Assembly: GCA_012934845.2 (NCBI GenBank)
Contig: WNNJ02003107.1
Span: 1-64,000, forward strand
Direction of reading: 5' to 3'
Origin: Pomphorhynchus laevis
Taxonomy: Eukaryota; Acanthocephala; Palaeacanthocephala; Echinorhynchida; Pomphorhynchidae
DNA: 64,000 nucleotides
This document shows, one piece after another, positions 47,401-54,837 of the stretch (positions are counted from its first letter, which is position 1; every line of letters starts with the position of its first letter). The position numbers and the translations under genes are program-made. Below the pieces are notes generated by a model. That model was not told where the DNA came from. It made no database searches and saw only the letters and a program-made list of their open reading frames with translations.

Positions 47401-50400
47401 TGCATCCAGCAGTTGGAGGGAACTGGCACTGAAGAGTCATAGTGATGACGAAACAGCATCTAGCAGTGTTTTTCGTTGTTCTTCCGCGTCTGACTTATAT
47501 GATTACAAAAAAAATTCACACGGAATGGTATCATTTTGGGAATAATTCTTATAAGAAGTAAGCCGATATATAGATACCTTGCGCTGGCATTTGCAGGTGC
47601 TTTTGCGGTAATGATTCTATTTGGTGAAGCGGTAGTGCTAATTCAGCACTCAATGATGATGATGTCACTAGATGTTTTCTAGTGCATCATTCACATGATT
47701 CTTGGATAGAGCCGTCTGCTAGTCCTCCTCTGCATCCAGCAGTGGGAGGGAACTGGCACTGACGAGTCATAGTGATGACAAAACGGCATCTAGCAGTGAT
47801 CTTCGTTGTTCCGCGTCTGGCTAATATGATTACAAAAAATTCACGCGGAACGGTATCATTTGAGATACGAGAGTGATACCAATCTGCGTGAATTTTTGTT
47901 AATTATTTTAGCCAAACGCGGAAGAACGACGAAAAACACTGCTAGATGCCGTTTCGTCATCACTATGATTTTTCAGTTCCTTCCCACTGCTGAATGCAGA
48001 GGAGGAATTCTGCATCCAGCAGTGTATATATAATATGCGATTATGTTGCTCATTTAAAAAAGCGTTATTCAATGTTTAATATTTATAATATTTTATACGT
48101 ACATATGAAAAGCGATACTTGAAGAATATTTACCAATAAAATACACAACCCAGTATATGCTAAAACATCGGGTCGGTGTATCAAAAAGTGTTGATGACCT
48201 TAACAGAATAAATATTTAGAAATTAAGACAAAAATATGAATGAACTGAAGACATAATGTTATATTTATATTTATTATTTTTCTATTTTTATTGTATTTAT
48301 TTTTTAAAGTAAATTTTTATTGTAAATTATATTATTGACTACAATATAATTTGATTTTAATAAAATGTAATTATTCATAATACATTTTAAATAGTATCAG
48401 ACTCGTCAAATAGTATATGGGTACTAAAGTGTCCGCGATCAAAGAGTTTATGTCCTCTGCTTTATAAAATAAAAAGGTTATACATCGTAAATGCTTTAAA
48501 ATATGTTACATAAAAACGTCTTTAAAAAAACCATTTTAAATAGATACGTTTACAATAACGTCGGTGTCCTTAAAGTCTACATCTTTACAAGGAGAATCAG
48601 CATTTCCACTAATTTATTATCAAAAAAATCATGAAAAAAATTATTCAAAAAATCATGATTTTATTTAATATTTGGATGACTAGCTGTCAGCATTACGGGG
48701 TAATTTGATCACGGGGAAACGCGCAACATTTAAAAAAGTAATGCTTTTGCTCAGTAAGCATTACCATGAGGTGGGTAAAATTAAATAATGAAAAGTAAGA
48801 AATAGAATAAACAATTTCATTTAGTTTAAATTATTGAAATAAACCGATAAAATAATAAAAATTAAAACCAAATTTAAGGGGAAATTAATTTTGATTTATT
48901 TTCAAAAAAAATAATTTTTACCATTGAAAATTATTTTTTTGATAAAAGTGAACTTGAAATGAGTGTATGACCGAAACGTTGTAAAAATTCATATAAAAGA
49001 ATTTCTTTGTGTAAATAATTTATTATGCCTAATCATAGGATTAGATGACACAAGAATGTAATTTTAACAAAATTAAATATTCAATTAATTTTGAAAAGTA
49101 ACTAAGTTCCAAATTCAAGAAGCTTTTAGAATTTAATTTTTATGATGCTAACCAAGCGAATAAATTAATCCTGAATTCGCTACCATTTTATGGAATTAGT
49201 AATATCATTTATTGAAAATAAGAGATACTATGAATGAGTAATAGTAATGAAAATTAGCCAATTTTTGTAAGTAGATTCGCGTACACCCATGAATACAAAA
49301 AAAATAATTAATTTTGAATTAAAAATCACATGTATTACTGAATTATTAAAAATGTTAAAATTTAATTCATTAAATAATTACTAAATAATTAAAATAAATA
49401 GTTTATTAATTGAACTTTAATAATTAATTTACAATAAAAGGTGGTTGAAATTTAAATTAAATATATATATATGTATTAATATATTAATACATCAATATTA
49501 ATTGAATCCGTAATCCAGATTATTGACTGCAAATATGAATTTGATAAAAAGTAAATTTAAACTATAAAACACTCTGCACGGCACACAATAATTCTGTTAA
49601 AATAAAATTCTGTTTAGAATAGAATTAGAATAGAATAGAATCAAATAGAATTCTGTTTGAATAATAAAAATTTTAAATTTAAATTAAAATAATAATTATT
49701 AGAAAATTATTTATTTTGAAAAATTTTGAGTTTAATTATTTTCAATGAAAAATATATTGTATATCATTGAATGGTTCATTTAATATAATTTAAATCAATT
49801 TATGTTAAAGTAACTAAAAAGAATGGTTTTCCTTTACAAGTTACTTGACAATCCCCATGAAAGCATGTCTTCAAATAGAAACTTTTGAAGAATAACTATA
49901 CGATAACATTAACAGCTTATAAGATCACATTACCTTTTATTGAAGGTCTAGTAGAGTTTAATAACGTGCCTGCCAATACAAGACGATTGTAGGTAATATT
50001 ATCTAAATTTAAAATTATATCACTTATATTTTTATCGGTAAATTATATTGGAGGGCCATACCAACAATATGCTTCACGGATTCTAAAGCGATTGATATCA
50101 TCATCGCTGCAAGAAATATAATATTTATCAACTCCGCAATAAGTCCAATTCGTGCTAATCCAAATGTATTTTGAACAGGAAATAGATGGAAAAACTAAAC
50201 CATAATTCCTTACATTGAACAGTTTGTCAATATTTATAATTCAAAACACTTTTTTTCTTAAAACCAGAATCGATATATTAAATGAAATTTAAAATTAGTA
50301 ATTTATACAAAAAGTTAGAAAAATCATGAGCTCTCTCTTTAGTAAGTTAAACACATTAACTTACTAAAGAGAAAGGCTTTATATTCTTCCCGTCAGCTAA

Positions 50401-51015
50401 AATGTCATTAAATAAAATATCATTGAAATGTCAATACTAATGAATCACATTAACAGAATAAGTGGTTGGAAAAGTGGTTTTCACCTCATGAGGAAAACAT
50501 AATGATTTATTTACGAGTACACCATTTGGTGTCCCAAGGCAGGTGTAACAACAAATTATATTTTATATATTTGTACACTTAAAAGTGTCCCTGTAAAACA
50601 TCATTACTATTAAAAGTAATTTAGTGCATGATGTATGGTTATACTGCAATACGCACTGCCATGCACAGAGCTTATGCTAAATTCTCTCGGATGATTCAGA
50701 TTAAGAGTAGTTCTGCTTTTCGAGCTTTAAACACTGTTTAAACATGTTTTAAGGTGCCTATGGATGATTATTAAAGTCACGGTACTGATGAGCTCCGTTA
50801 GAGCGAAACGCGTATACCGTTGTGAAGTTTGTCGTCACACATAGGATGACTGGGCATACGTAGCGACTTTGAATAATGCAAGAATAATTCGGTTCTATTT
50901 CTTAGTCTGATGAGGATATATAGAATGCTGCCTGGTGTTTATGCCTCTTCATGAGGAAAACATAGTGATTTATTTATGAGTACACCATTGAGTGTCCCAG
51001 GGCAGGTGTAACAAC

Positions 51016-51089
<74 letters not shown>

Positions 51090-52332
51090 TCGGGACTGGT
51101 GATTATGTGGTGGATGCTTGTTTATCTATTGAATAGATGCTCGGTCACACAAGGTGACTTTCTGATTGAAAACCAGCTACAGAATTCTTCCTTCATTACT
51201 TCCAATTTCATATACTCTGAATACTAGTGGCATCATTGTCACAGCCGTTTTCGTTTGGCCACGGGCTAAACAAAACCGCTGTGATATTGGTATATATTGG
51301 TAGTCAATATATATTATATTGTATAGGACTCAGTAGCTGGTTTTCTATGCGAAAATCACCTTGTGTGACCTACTAGCATCATAAACTAAGGTCATTAACT
51401 TATATAATGTTTACTAAAAACGAGATGTTAAAAATTGAATTGTTCAAATATAAACTTTTATTGATATAAACTTTTACATAGCAGACACTAAGAACAATAA
51501 GCAAATATGCTATATGTGGCTCTTCATGTAAGCGCTTGATGAAATAAAGAGTTGTTGTCAATAGTTTCACAAACCATTTCTTTACGTTCATAAGTTAAAT
51601 GATTAAATGGGCAAATGTTATAAAAGATTGAATAATAAAAAAGTTAATGTTGAAAACATATTTTTAAACATATTTTGTGTATGTGAGTTTTCACTTTTGG
51701 CTAACTTTTATTTCATATTTGGCTTGTTCTTTCATTGTTTCGATAAAAATTTTCGCTTTAGACGATTTATTAAATTGATTTGCTAATTTTAGTTGTGGTG
51801 CAAAACAAAAAAGACTTGGCTCATTAAAATTTGGCTTATAACAATTAAAACTTATAACAATTAAAACATATTGTTATTTATTAAAATACGCCTACACAAT
51901 TATAACTTACTGATGATCATTATAAACATTTTAAGAAATCCAAATTGAGGACAAATGCATTGGGACTTTATCAAATTTTGAAGGTCACAAAAGTACTTTA
52001 AGATAATTATTTTTTGATGTTCTGACATTAATGCAATAGTGTTTTAAAAATGCAACGACATGATGAAAACAACATCGTTTGCTGTGTTTGTTATATGCGA
52101 GTTTCCTAAAATGATATAGATAATAAAAGCTATAAAATCATACCTTTGCCGAGAGCAGTTGTATAACGAGTAAAATGGCTTGGGATAACCGGAATAGTGC
52201 ATCGATGTTTAGTAAAAGAGAATGGCAAATGTGAGCGACACCAATTTCGATAACGAATAAAAGAAAGTTTAATGCAGACATTAATATTTTATACGACAAG
52301 TTAATATTGCTTGTTGTAAGGTAAACTGCCAT
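38110..52332 (-). CDS. SLC30A1 (ZnT1)-like transporter gene, eight exons, zinc site lost
   Basis: Assembled from eight minus-strand exons with GT-AG borders and matching phases: 52144-52332, 50062-50194, 49934-50002, 45885-45971, 43816-44001, 41737-41819, 38463-38654 and 38110-38412. They total 1242 nt, or 413 residues (human ZnT1 has about 507). ZnT1 exports zinc across the plasma membrane as a dimer. Matches to it include NTFG in TM3, LALESVK-type helix ends, EGIFVLLQNFP (ESALILLQTVP), VPEVVNVHDLHIWQ, IIQPEF and a C-terminal C...C..C...CC cluster. The four transport ligands are gone: TM2 HxxxD reads FxxxQ (DALFRLSQ) and TM5 HxxxD reads QxxxQ (LQIFCQLFGS). The His-rich loop is reduced to about 30 residues. 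It may be a regulatory or partner subunit, as ZnT6 is for ZnT5; that is inference. Confidence 0.8.
38463..38654 (-). CDS. ZnT1-like exon 7: cytosolic C-terminal domain
   Basis: 64 codons in phase 0 between acceptor GTTAAG|GTTCC and donor TCTGAC|GTACGT. VPEVVNVHDLHIWQHIPFSY and YHFIIQPEFLQ are diagnostic of the ZnT cytosolic ferredoxin-like domain. Confidence 0.9.
39400..40930 (-). mobile_element. Decayed LINE (RTE/jockey-like RT) inside the transporter intron
   Basis: Minus strand: RTAWWTPVVRDAVQRKKVAY (about 40790), YRHAKRAAALAV, LLTDIDDILSRWKEHFTCIL, KLRNDKYAGDDEI, NSGKVPDDWQTVLVIPIYKK, NYSGITLLSLLGK, QAEQSGFHYDRGTTFSF and LLDLEKAFERVPKDRL. These are N-terminal linker and RT fingers/palm blocks. 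Several stops and shifts are seen; the YADD region near 39640 is degraded. It sits in intron 6 of the transporter gene, same strand. Confidence 0.8.
40931..41736 (-). other. Intronic AT-rich sequence
   Basis: Holds local duplications: GGTATATAAAATTGAATAAAT words at about 41155-41240 and TTTCGTTAAAGTCTTCTCTC twice at about 41373 and 41442. Confidence 0.5.
41737..41819 (-). CDS. ZnT1-like exon 6
   Basis: Acceptor TTTTGTTAATAG|TG, donor AAAGAG|GTTTGT; phase 1 to phase 0. Encodes VREGIFVLLQNFPDSMCVTN followed by IKSKIMKE, matching the post-TM6 segment LKESALILLQTVP of ZnT1. Confidence 0.85.
41950..43040 (-). repeat. Decayed tandem copies of exon 6 and flanks
   Basis: Three relics of exon 6 lie upstream of it on the minus strand, at about 41975-42050, 42050-42115 and 42950-43040. 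The last still reads LNSLCLTNILSKIMKT before a donor-like GTTTGT, against DSMCVTNIKSKIMKE in the real exon, but is out of phase. A linked flank (GCAATTTAAAGAAATACC) is also duplicated at 42437 and 42832. Confidence 0.7.
43816..44001 (-). CDS. ZnT1-like exon 5: TM5 and TM6
   Basis: Acceptor ATATTTTGTAG|CC, donor CCAATAG|GTAAGC, phase 1 to 1. Encodes DVILQIFCQLFGSTLVLACG and YADSILTFIFIAIGILTLVP. The first segment aligns with GVFLHVLGDALGSVIVV of ZnT1 with both ligands (H and D) replaced by Q. Confidence 0.9.
44036..45884 (-). other. Intronic AT-rich sequence
   Basis: Intron 4 of the transporter gene. Short hairpins (GACTTTGT...ACAAAGTC near 44315) only. Confidence 0.5.
45885..45971 (-). CDS. 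ZnT1-like exon 4: short cytosolic loop
   Basis: Acceptor CACTATATTTTAG|CG and a strong donor ACGG|GTAAGT. 87 nt, phase 1 to 1, no stop. Peptide TKTLSKFHSRNKIYETREN then LLSFKFVAT. It takes the place of the long His-rich loop of ZnT1 and has a single histidine. No sequence homology proves it; splice signals and phase fit both neighbours. Confidence 0.6.
46737..46846. repeat. 110-bp near-perfect palindrome
   Basis: Two arms of about 54 bases (ACGGCATAAATAC..., TTATGCCGT) around a centre at about 46791, with a few mismatches. Intronic. Probable foldback element or collapsed inverted duplication. Confidence 0.8.
46850..48030. mobile_element. Foldback/MITE cluster of repeated inverted units
   Basis: Long arms such as CGGAAGAACAACGAAGAGCA (46870) return as reverse complements at about 47160, and similar units recur at about 47285-47500, 47615-47825 and 47920-48025. 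The tandem period is about 330 bases (TATTTGGTGAAGCGGTAG at 47291 and 47620). The units share GCAGTG-rich blocks, TCACTATGACTCTTCAGTGC and its complement. Much less AT-rich than its surroundings. No coding capacity. Confidence 0.75.
48031..49933 (-). other. Intronic AT-rich sequence
   Basis: Intron 3 of the transporter gene; no further exon seen. Confidence 0.5.
49934..50002 (-). CDS. ZnT1-like exon 3: degenerate TM4 region
   Basis: Acceptor TTTTAAATTTAG|AT, donor ATAAAAG|GTAATG; 69 nt, phase 1 to 1. Peptide DNITYNRLVLAGTLLNSTRP then SIK. It lines up with PLVVLGVGVAGLLVNVLG of ZnT1 but is far less hydrophobic. An inner acceptor (GGCAG|GC) in the same frame would shorten it by 11 codons. Confidence 0.6.
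50062..50194 (-). CDS. ZnT1-like exon 2: TM3
   Basis: Acceptor ATGGTTTAG|TT, donor ATTGTTG|GTATGG, phase 0 to 1. QNTFGLARIGLIAELINIIF then LAAMMISIALESVKHIV matches KNTFGWIRAEVMGALVNAIF of ZnT1. Confidence 0.88.
50334..50372. repeat. Perfect 17-bp-arm hairpin
   Basis: TCTCTTTAGTAAGTTAA (50334-50350) pairs fully with 50356-50372 around ACACA. Confidence 0.85.
50486..50565 (+). repeat. Terminal direct repeat of hammerhead unit, left
   Basis: TCATGAGGAAAACATAATG..., GAGTACACCATTTGGTGTCC, GGCAGGTGTAACAACAAATT. Repeated at 50949-51020, giving a unit of about 463 bp that encloses the ribozyme. This resembles the repeated units of retrozymes or Penelope-like pseudo-LTRs. Confidence 0.75.
50779..50820 (+). 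ncRNA. Type I hammerhead self-cleaving ribozyme motif
   Basis: All conserved parts are present, contiguous and in order. Stem I: ACGGTA 50779-50784 with TACCGT 50815-50820, 6 bp perfect. Core CTGATGA 50785-50791. Stem II: GCTC 50792-50795 with GAGC 50801-50804, loop CGTTA. GAAA 50805-50808. Stem III is a minimal self-complementary ACGCGT 50808-50813. Predicted cleavage falls after A50814. A palindromic stem III is typical of hammerheads in Penelope-like elements and animal retrozymes, where cleavage works best in a dimer. It lies in an intron of the transporter gene, antisense to it. Confidence 0.88.
50949..51020 (+). repeat. Terminal direct repeat of hammerhead unit, right
   Basis: Second copy of 50486-50565 with a few changes (CACCATTGAGTGTCCCAGGG), followed by an AT microsatellite. 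Confidence 0.75.
51021..51085. repeat. (AT)n microsatellite
   Basis: About 32 uninterrupted AT dinucleotides. Confidence 0.95.
51145..51371. mobile_element. MITE-like element, about 38-bp inverted ends
   Basis: CTCGGTCACACAAGGTGA...AACCAGCTAC at 51143-51182 returns inverted at about 51331-51371 (GTAGCTGGTTTTC...CACCTTGTGTGACC) with several mismatches. Confidence 0.6.
52144..52332 (-). CDS. ZnT1-like exon 1: N-terminus, TM1, TM2
   Basis: ATG at 52332, donor GCAAAG|GTATGA, phase 0; 63 codons. YKILMSALNFLLFVIEIGVA then LLLNIDALFRLSQAILLVIQ aligns with LCMLALTFMFMVLEVVVS and AMLSDSFHMLSDVLALVVAL of ZnT1. The HxxxD zinc ligands of TM2 read F and Q. Confidence 0.88.
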
Positions 52333-52957
52333 TTTTACTGGAGAACAACCTACTATATTTCACACAATATAAAATAAAAGCTGTTTAAAAAGGAAACTGC
52401 AGTCTAAGATGAAATTTTATGATTGCTGTTTAGATGATTTGAAACGCGTGGCTTTAGAATTGCAATGAATTAAATTATGATGATGTGATTATCCCCAGGG
52501 AATTTCTTCGCCAACAAAAAATGGCAGCTTTCTTTTTAGCAACATTGTCTTCCGCACTGTAGTAAAAACATTGTGAAAAGATGAAGGACATTGTTTGCAA
52601 ATATGCGCACAGGTAAGAGTTGAAAAAAAAACGCATGCATTTTTTTTACCAAAAATGCACATTTACGCAATCATCGCCAAGACAGCAAATGATATAGTTG
52701 TGATGTTTATACGAAAAACTAAAACATTTATTATTGTACATCGAGCAAAAATATATATTTCATAAAAAAGATGTAAGAAGTTCTAAATACTATGTTGTAA
52801 ATGTACGCGTTTAAAAACTATTGTAGTTAAATATAATAAGAGTAGCACAACCTAAAATTTAGTTGAAGGTTCGATTATAAATATATTAGTATATTTAAAA
52901 ATTTTATTAATTAATAGAATATTGTTTTTAATTTTCCAAATTATGTAATTCAAATAG
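52333..52957. promoter_or_regulatory. Probable divergent promoter region
   Basis: Lies between the transporter start (minus) and a candidate plus-strand gene. A good plus-strand donor (GCGCACAG|GTAAGAG at 52612/52613) may end a 5' non-coding exon. No core promoter motif can be asserted. Confidence 0.35.
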
Positions 52958-53018
52958 GAAAGCATGAATATACTATCTTGTATTTCGGTAGCACTGTGGA
53001 TAATCATCATCAAGAATA
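52958..53018 (+). CDS. Candidate first coding exon of a small secreted protein
   Basis: Acceptor TTCAAATAG|GA and donor AATA|GTAAGT frame a short exon with ATG 52964, encoding MNILSCISVALWIIIIKN, a plausible signal peptide. Phase 1 at the donor fits the next candidate exon. Family unknown; length and evidence are small. Confidence 0.35.
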
Positions 53019-53308
53019 GTAAGTAACAATTTTTATATCAGATTTAAACATTTGATAGCTATCCCTGAAAATTATGATCCATAATGCTCCCGAAATACTG
53101 AATAAAAATATATTATTATATATTATATTATTATAGTATTATAGTATTATATATTATTTTTCTCTGCAAAAATAAACTACCCTATTATACGGTTATTTAT
53201 AACAGTATGCATATTATAACAGTATGCATATTATAACAGTATGCATATTATAAGTAATTCATTGTAATAATAAAATATTTTAATTTTTATCTATATAATA
53301 CAATTTAG

Positions 53309-53346
53309 ATGCTTGTTATACAGGAGACGTTATTATTTATAATAAG
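53309..53346 (+). CDS. Candidate second exon with a GC donor
   Basis: Acceptor ACAATTTAG|AT. With the preceding A it reads NACYTGDVIIYNK and ends AATAAG|GCAAGT, a good non-canonical GC-AG donor. A CYTGD start right after a signal peptide recalls Ly6/three-finger proteins, but no later cysteine exon was found. Confidence 0.3.
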
Positions 53347-53897
53347 GCAAGTAATTTTATTATAAATTTGAGTTTTATTTTTAATAATATTTTGTTGATT
53401 TATATATTGTAAATTTAAAACGTATGGCACAGCATAAATATGAAATATAACGACTTAATATGTTATGAACTATATCACATAATACAATTTAAATTGTAAG
53501 GTCAACTTTACTAAAGATTCTATTTAATCATAAAAAAGTGATTACCTTGTCACGTGTTATAACAGGATACCTATTTTATAAAAAGGATAATATTATGCCA
53601 AATGATAAAGCTGATTTCAATTTTAAAAAATTATTTTAGTTGTTTATTATTTATAAGCTAATTAATTTTATTTTAATTTTAAAGTTTATTAATTTAAATT
53701 CTTGGTTATTTGTTTCTTGTTCTGATATTTTTCTACATAGTGTTTTTGAACTTAATTTATTTCGTTTTTCATTCACAATCATATTTATAAAATTAAAAAA
53801 TTAAATTAAAATTAATAAAATTAAAAATTTAATAAAATTTAACTAAAATAAACAATATATTTTTAATTCAAAAAGTTTTTCTAACATCTTTAATTTT
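53347..53897. other. AT-rich stretch, nothing supported
   Basis: Short TATTATAACAGTATGCA tandem copies lie just left (about 53200-53250). No exon seen here. Confidence 0.3.
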
Positions 53898-54322
53898 AAT
53901 AAGACTTTCAATACAACGATTTTAATTAACACTATCAGGAAAGTATAAACCTACATGCTTTTTTATACAACCTTCGTCGACGCCTAGCCTACAATGAGGC
54001 GTTTTGACCTTAGTCTACTCATCACTACAGGGTGGTCTCATCAGTGTGGCCCTGTAGCTACACAACTTCGACAGTACTTAATCCTCAGTAAACCTCTGAA
54101 AGGAATTTACTAAGCGCGCTCCTCCACCGGTGACCAGTCTTACATCTGGTATAATTTGCGTAAGCAGTGGCTTCACAGGACAACACGTATGTAATCGCTC
54201 CTTCATTCATCAGCTTACTAAGGTTGCTGAACAAGCAACACGCTGGTATTCAGCTGAAGCACAATGCACTAACAAAAGCTCTCTAGCTACAAAGCACGAG
54301 CAAAGCTCTAGCGCAAATGCTA
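53898..54322 (-). repeat. Hammerhead-containing repeat, copy 1
   Basis: About 425 bp, repeated at 54381-54837 in the same orientation. On the minus strand it keeps CTGATGA (54038-54044), a perfect 4-bp stem II (GACC/GGTC) and a 5-bp stem III (ACGCC/GGCGT), but the GAAA box reads AAAA and the stem I 3' strand is deleted. The rest (GGTATAATTTGCGTAAGC, ACACGCTGGTATTCAGCTGA) is non-coding despite short open frames. Confidence 0.85.
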
Positions 54323-54380
54323 AGATTCGTCACTCCACATATAGTGGTAATATGAATTGAAAACTACTGGTGACGTTATA

Positions 54381-54837
54381 TTAATAAGAAAGACTTTCAA
54401 TGCAACTTTTTAATTAACACGAACAGGAAAGTATACACTTGCATGCTTTTTTACAACCTTCGTCGAGAAGCTTAACCCAAAATGCGCCTACCACAGACGC
54501 TTAGCCTACAATGATGCGTTTCAACCTTAGTCTACTCATCACTACAGGGTGTTCTCATCAGTGTGGCCCTGTAGCTACACAACTTCGACAGTACTTAATC
54601 CTTAGTAAACCTCTAAAAGGAATTCACAAAGCGCGCTCCTCCACCGGTGACCAGTCTTACATCTGGTATAATTTGCGTAAGCAGTGGCTTCACAGGACAA
54701 CACGTATGTAATCGCTCCTTCATTCATCAGCTTACTAAGGTTGCTGAACAAGCAACACGCTGGTATTCAGCTGAAGCACAATGCACTAACAAAAGCTCTC
54801 TAGCTACAAAGCACGAGCAAAGCTCTAGTGCAGATAT
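54381..54837 (-). repeat. Hammerhead-containing repeat, copy 2
   Basis: Second copy, 517 bases downstream at GGTATAATTTGCG. It retains the segment deleted in copy 1 and so has a complete ribozyme layout. Confidence 0.85.
54490..54567 (-). ncRNA. Type I hammerhead ribozyme motif with long loops
   Basis: Read on the minus strand. Stem I GCCACA (54567-54562) pairs with TGTGGT (54495-54490), 6 bp including a G-U. Core CTGATGA is 54561-54555. Stem II is GAAC with GGTT, weak here but GACC/GGTC in copy 1. GAAA is 54522-54519. Stem III CGC (54518-54516) pairs with GCG (54500-54498), then TC with predicted cleavage after 54496. An 8-bp inverted repeat (CTACAGGG/CCCTGTAG) brackets the core and could form a competing hairpin. 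Comparable motifs occur in schistosome SINE-like repeats. Confidence 0.7.

Noticed and set aside
50908-50935. Second CTGATGAG near the hammerhead
   Set aside because: No GAAA box or matching stem II downstream.
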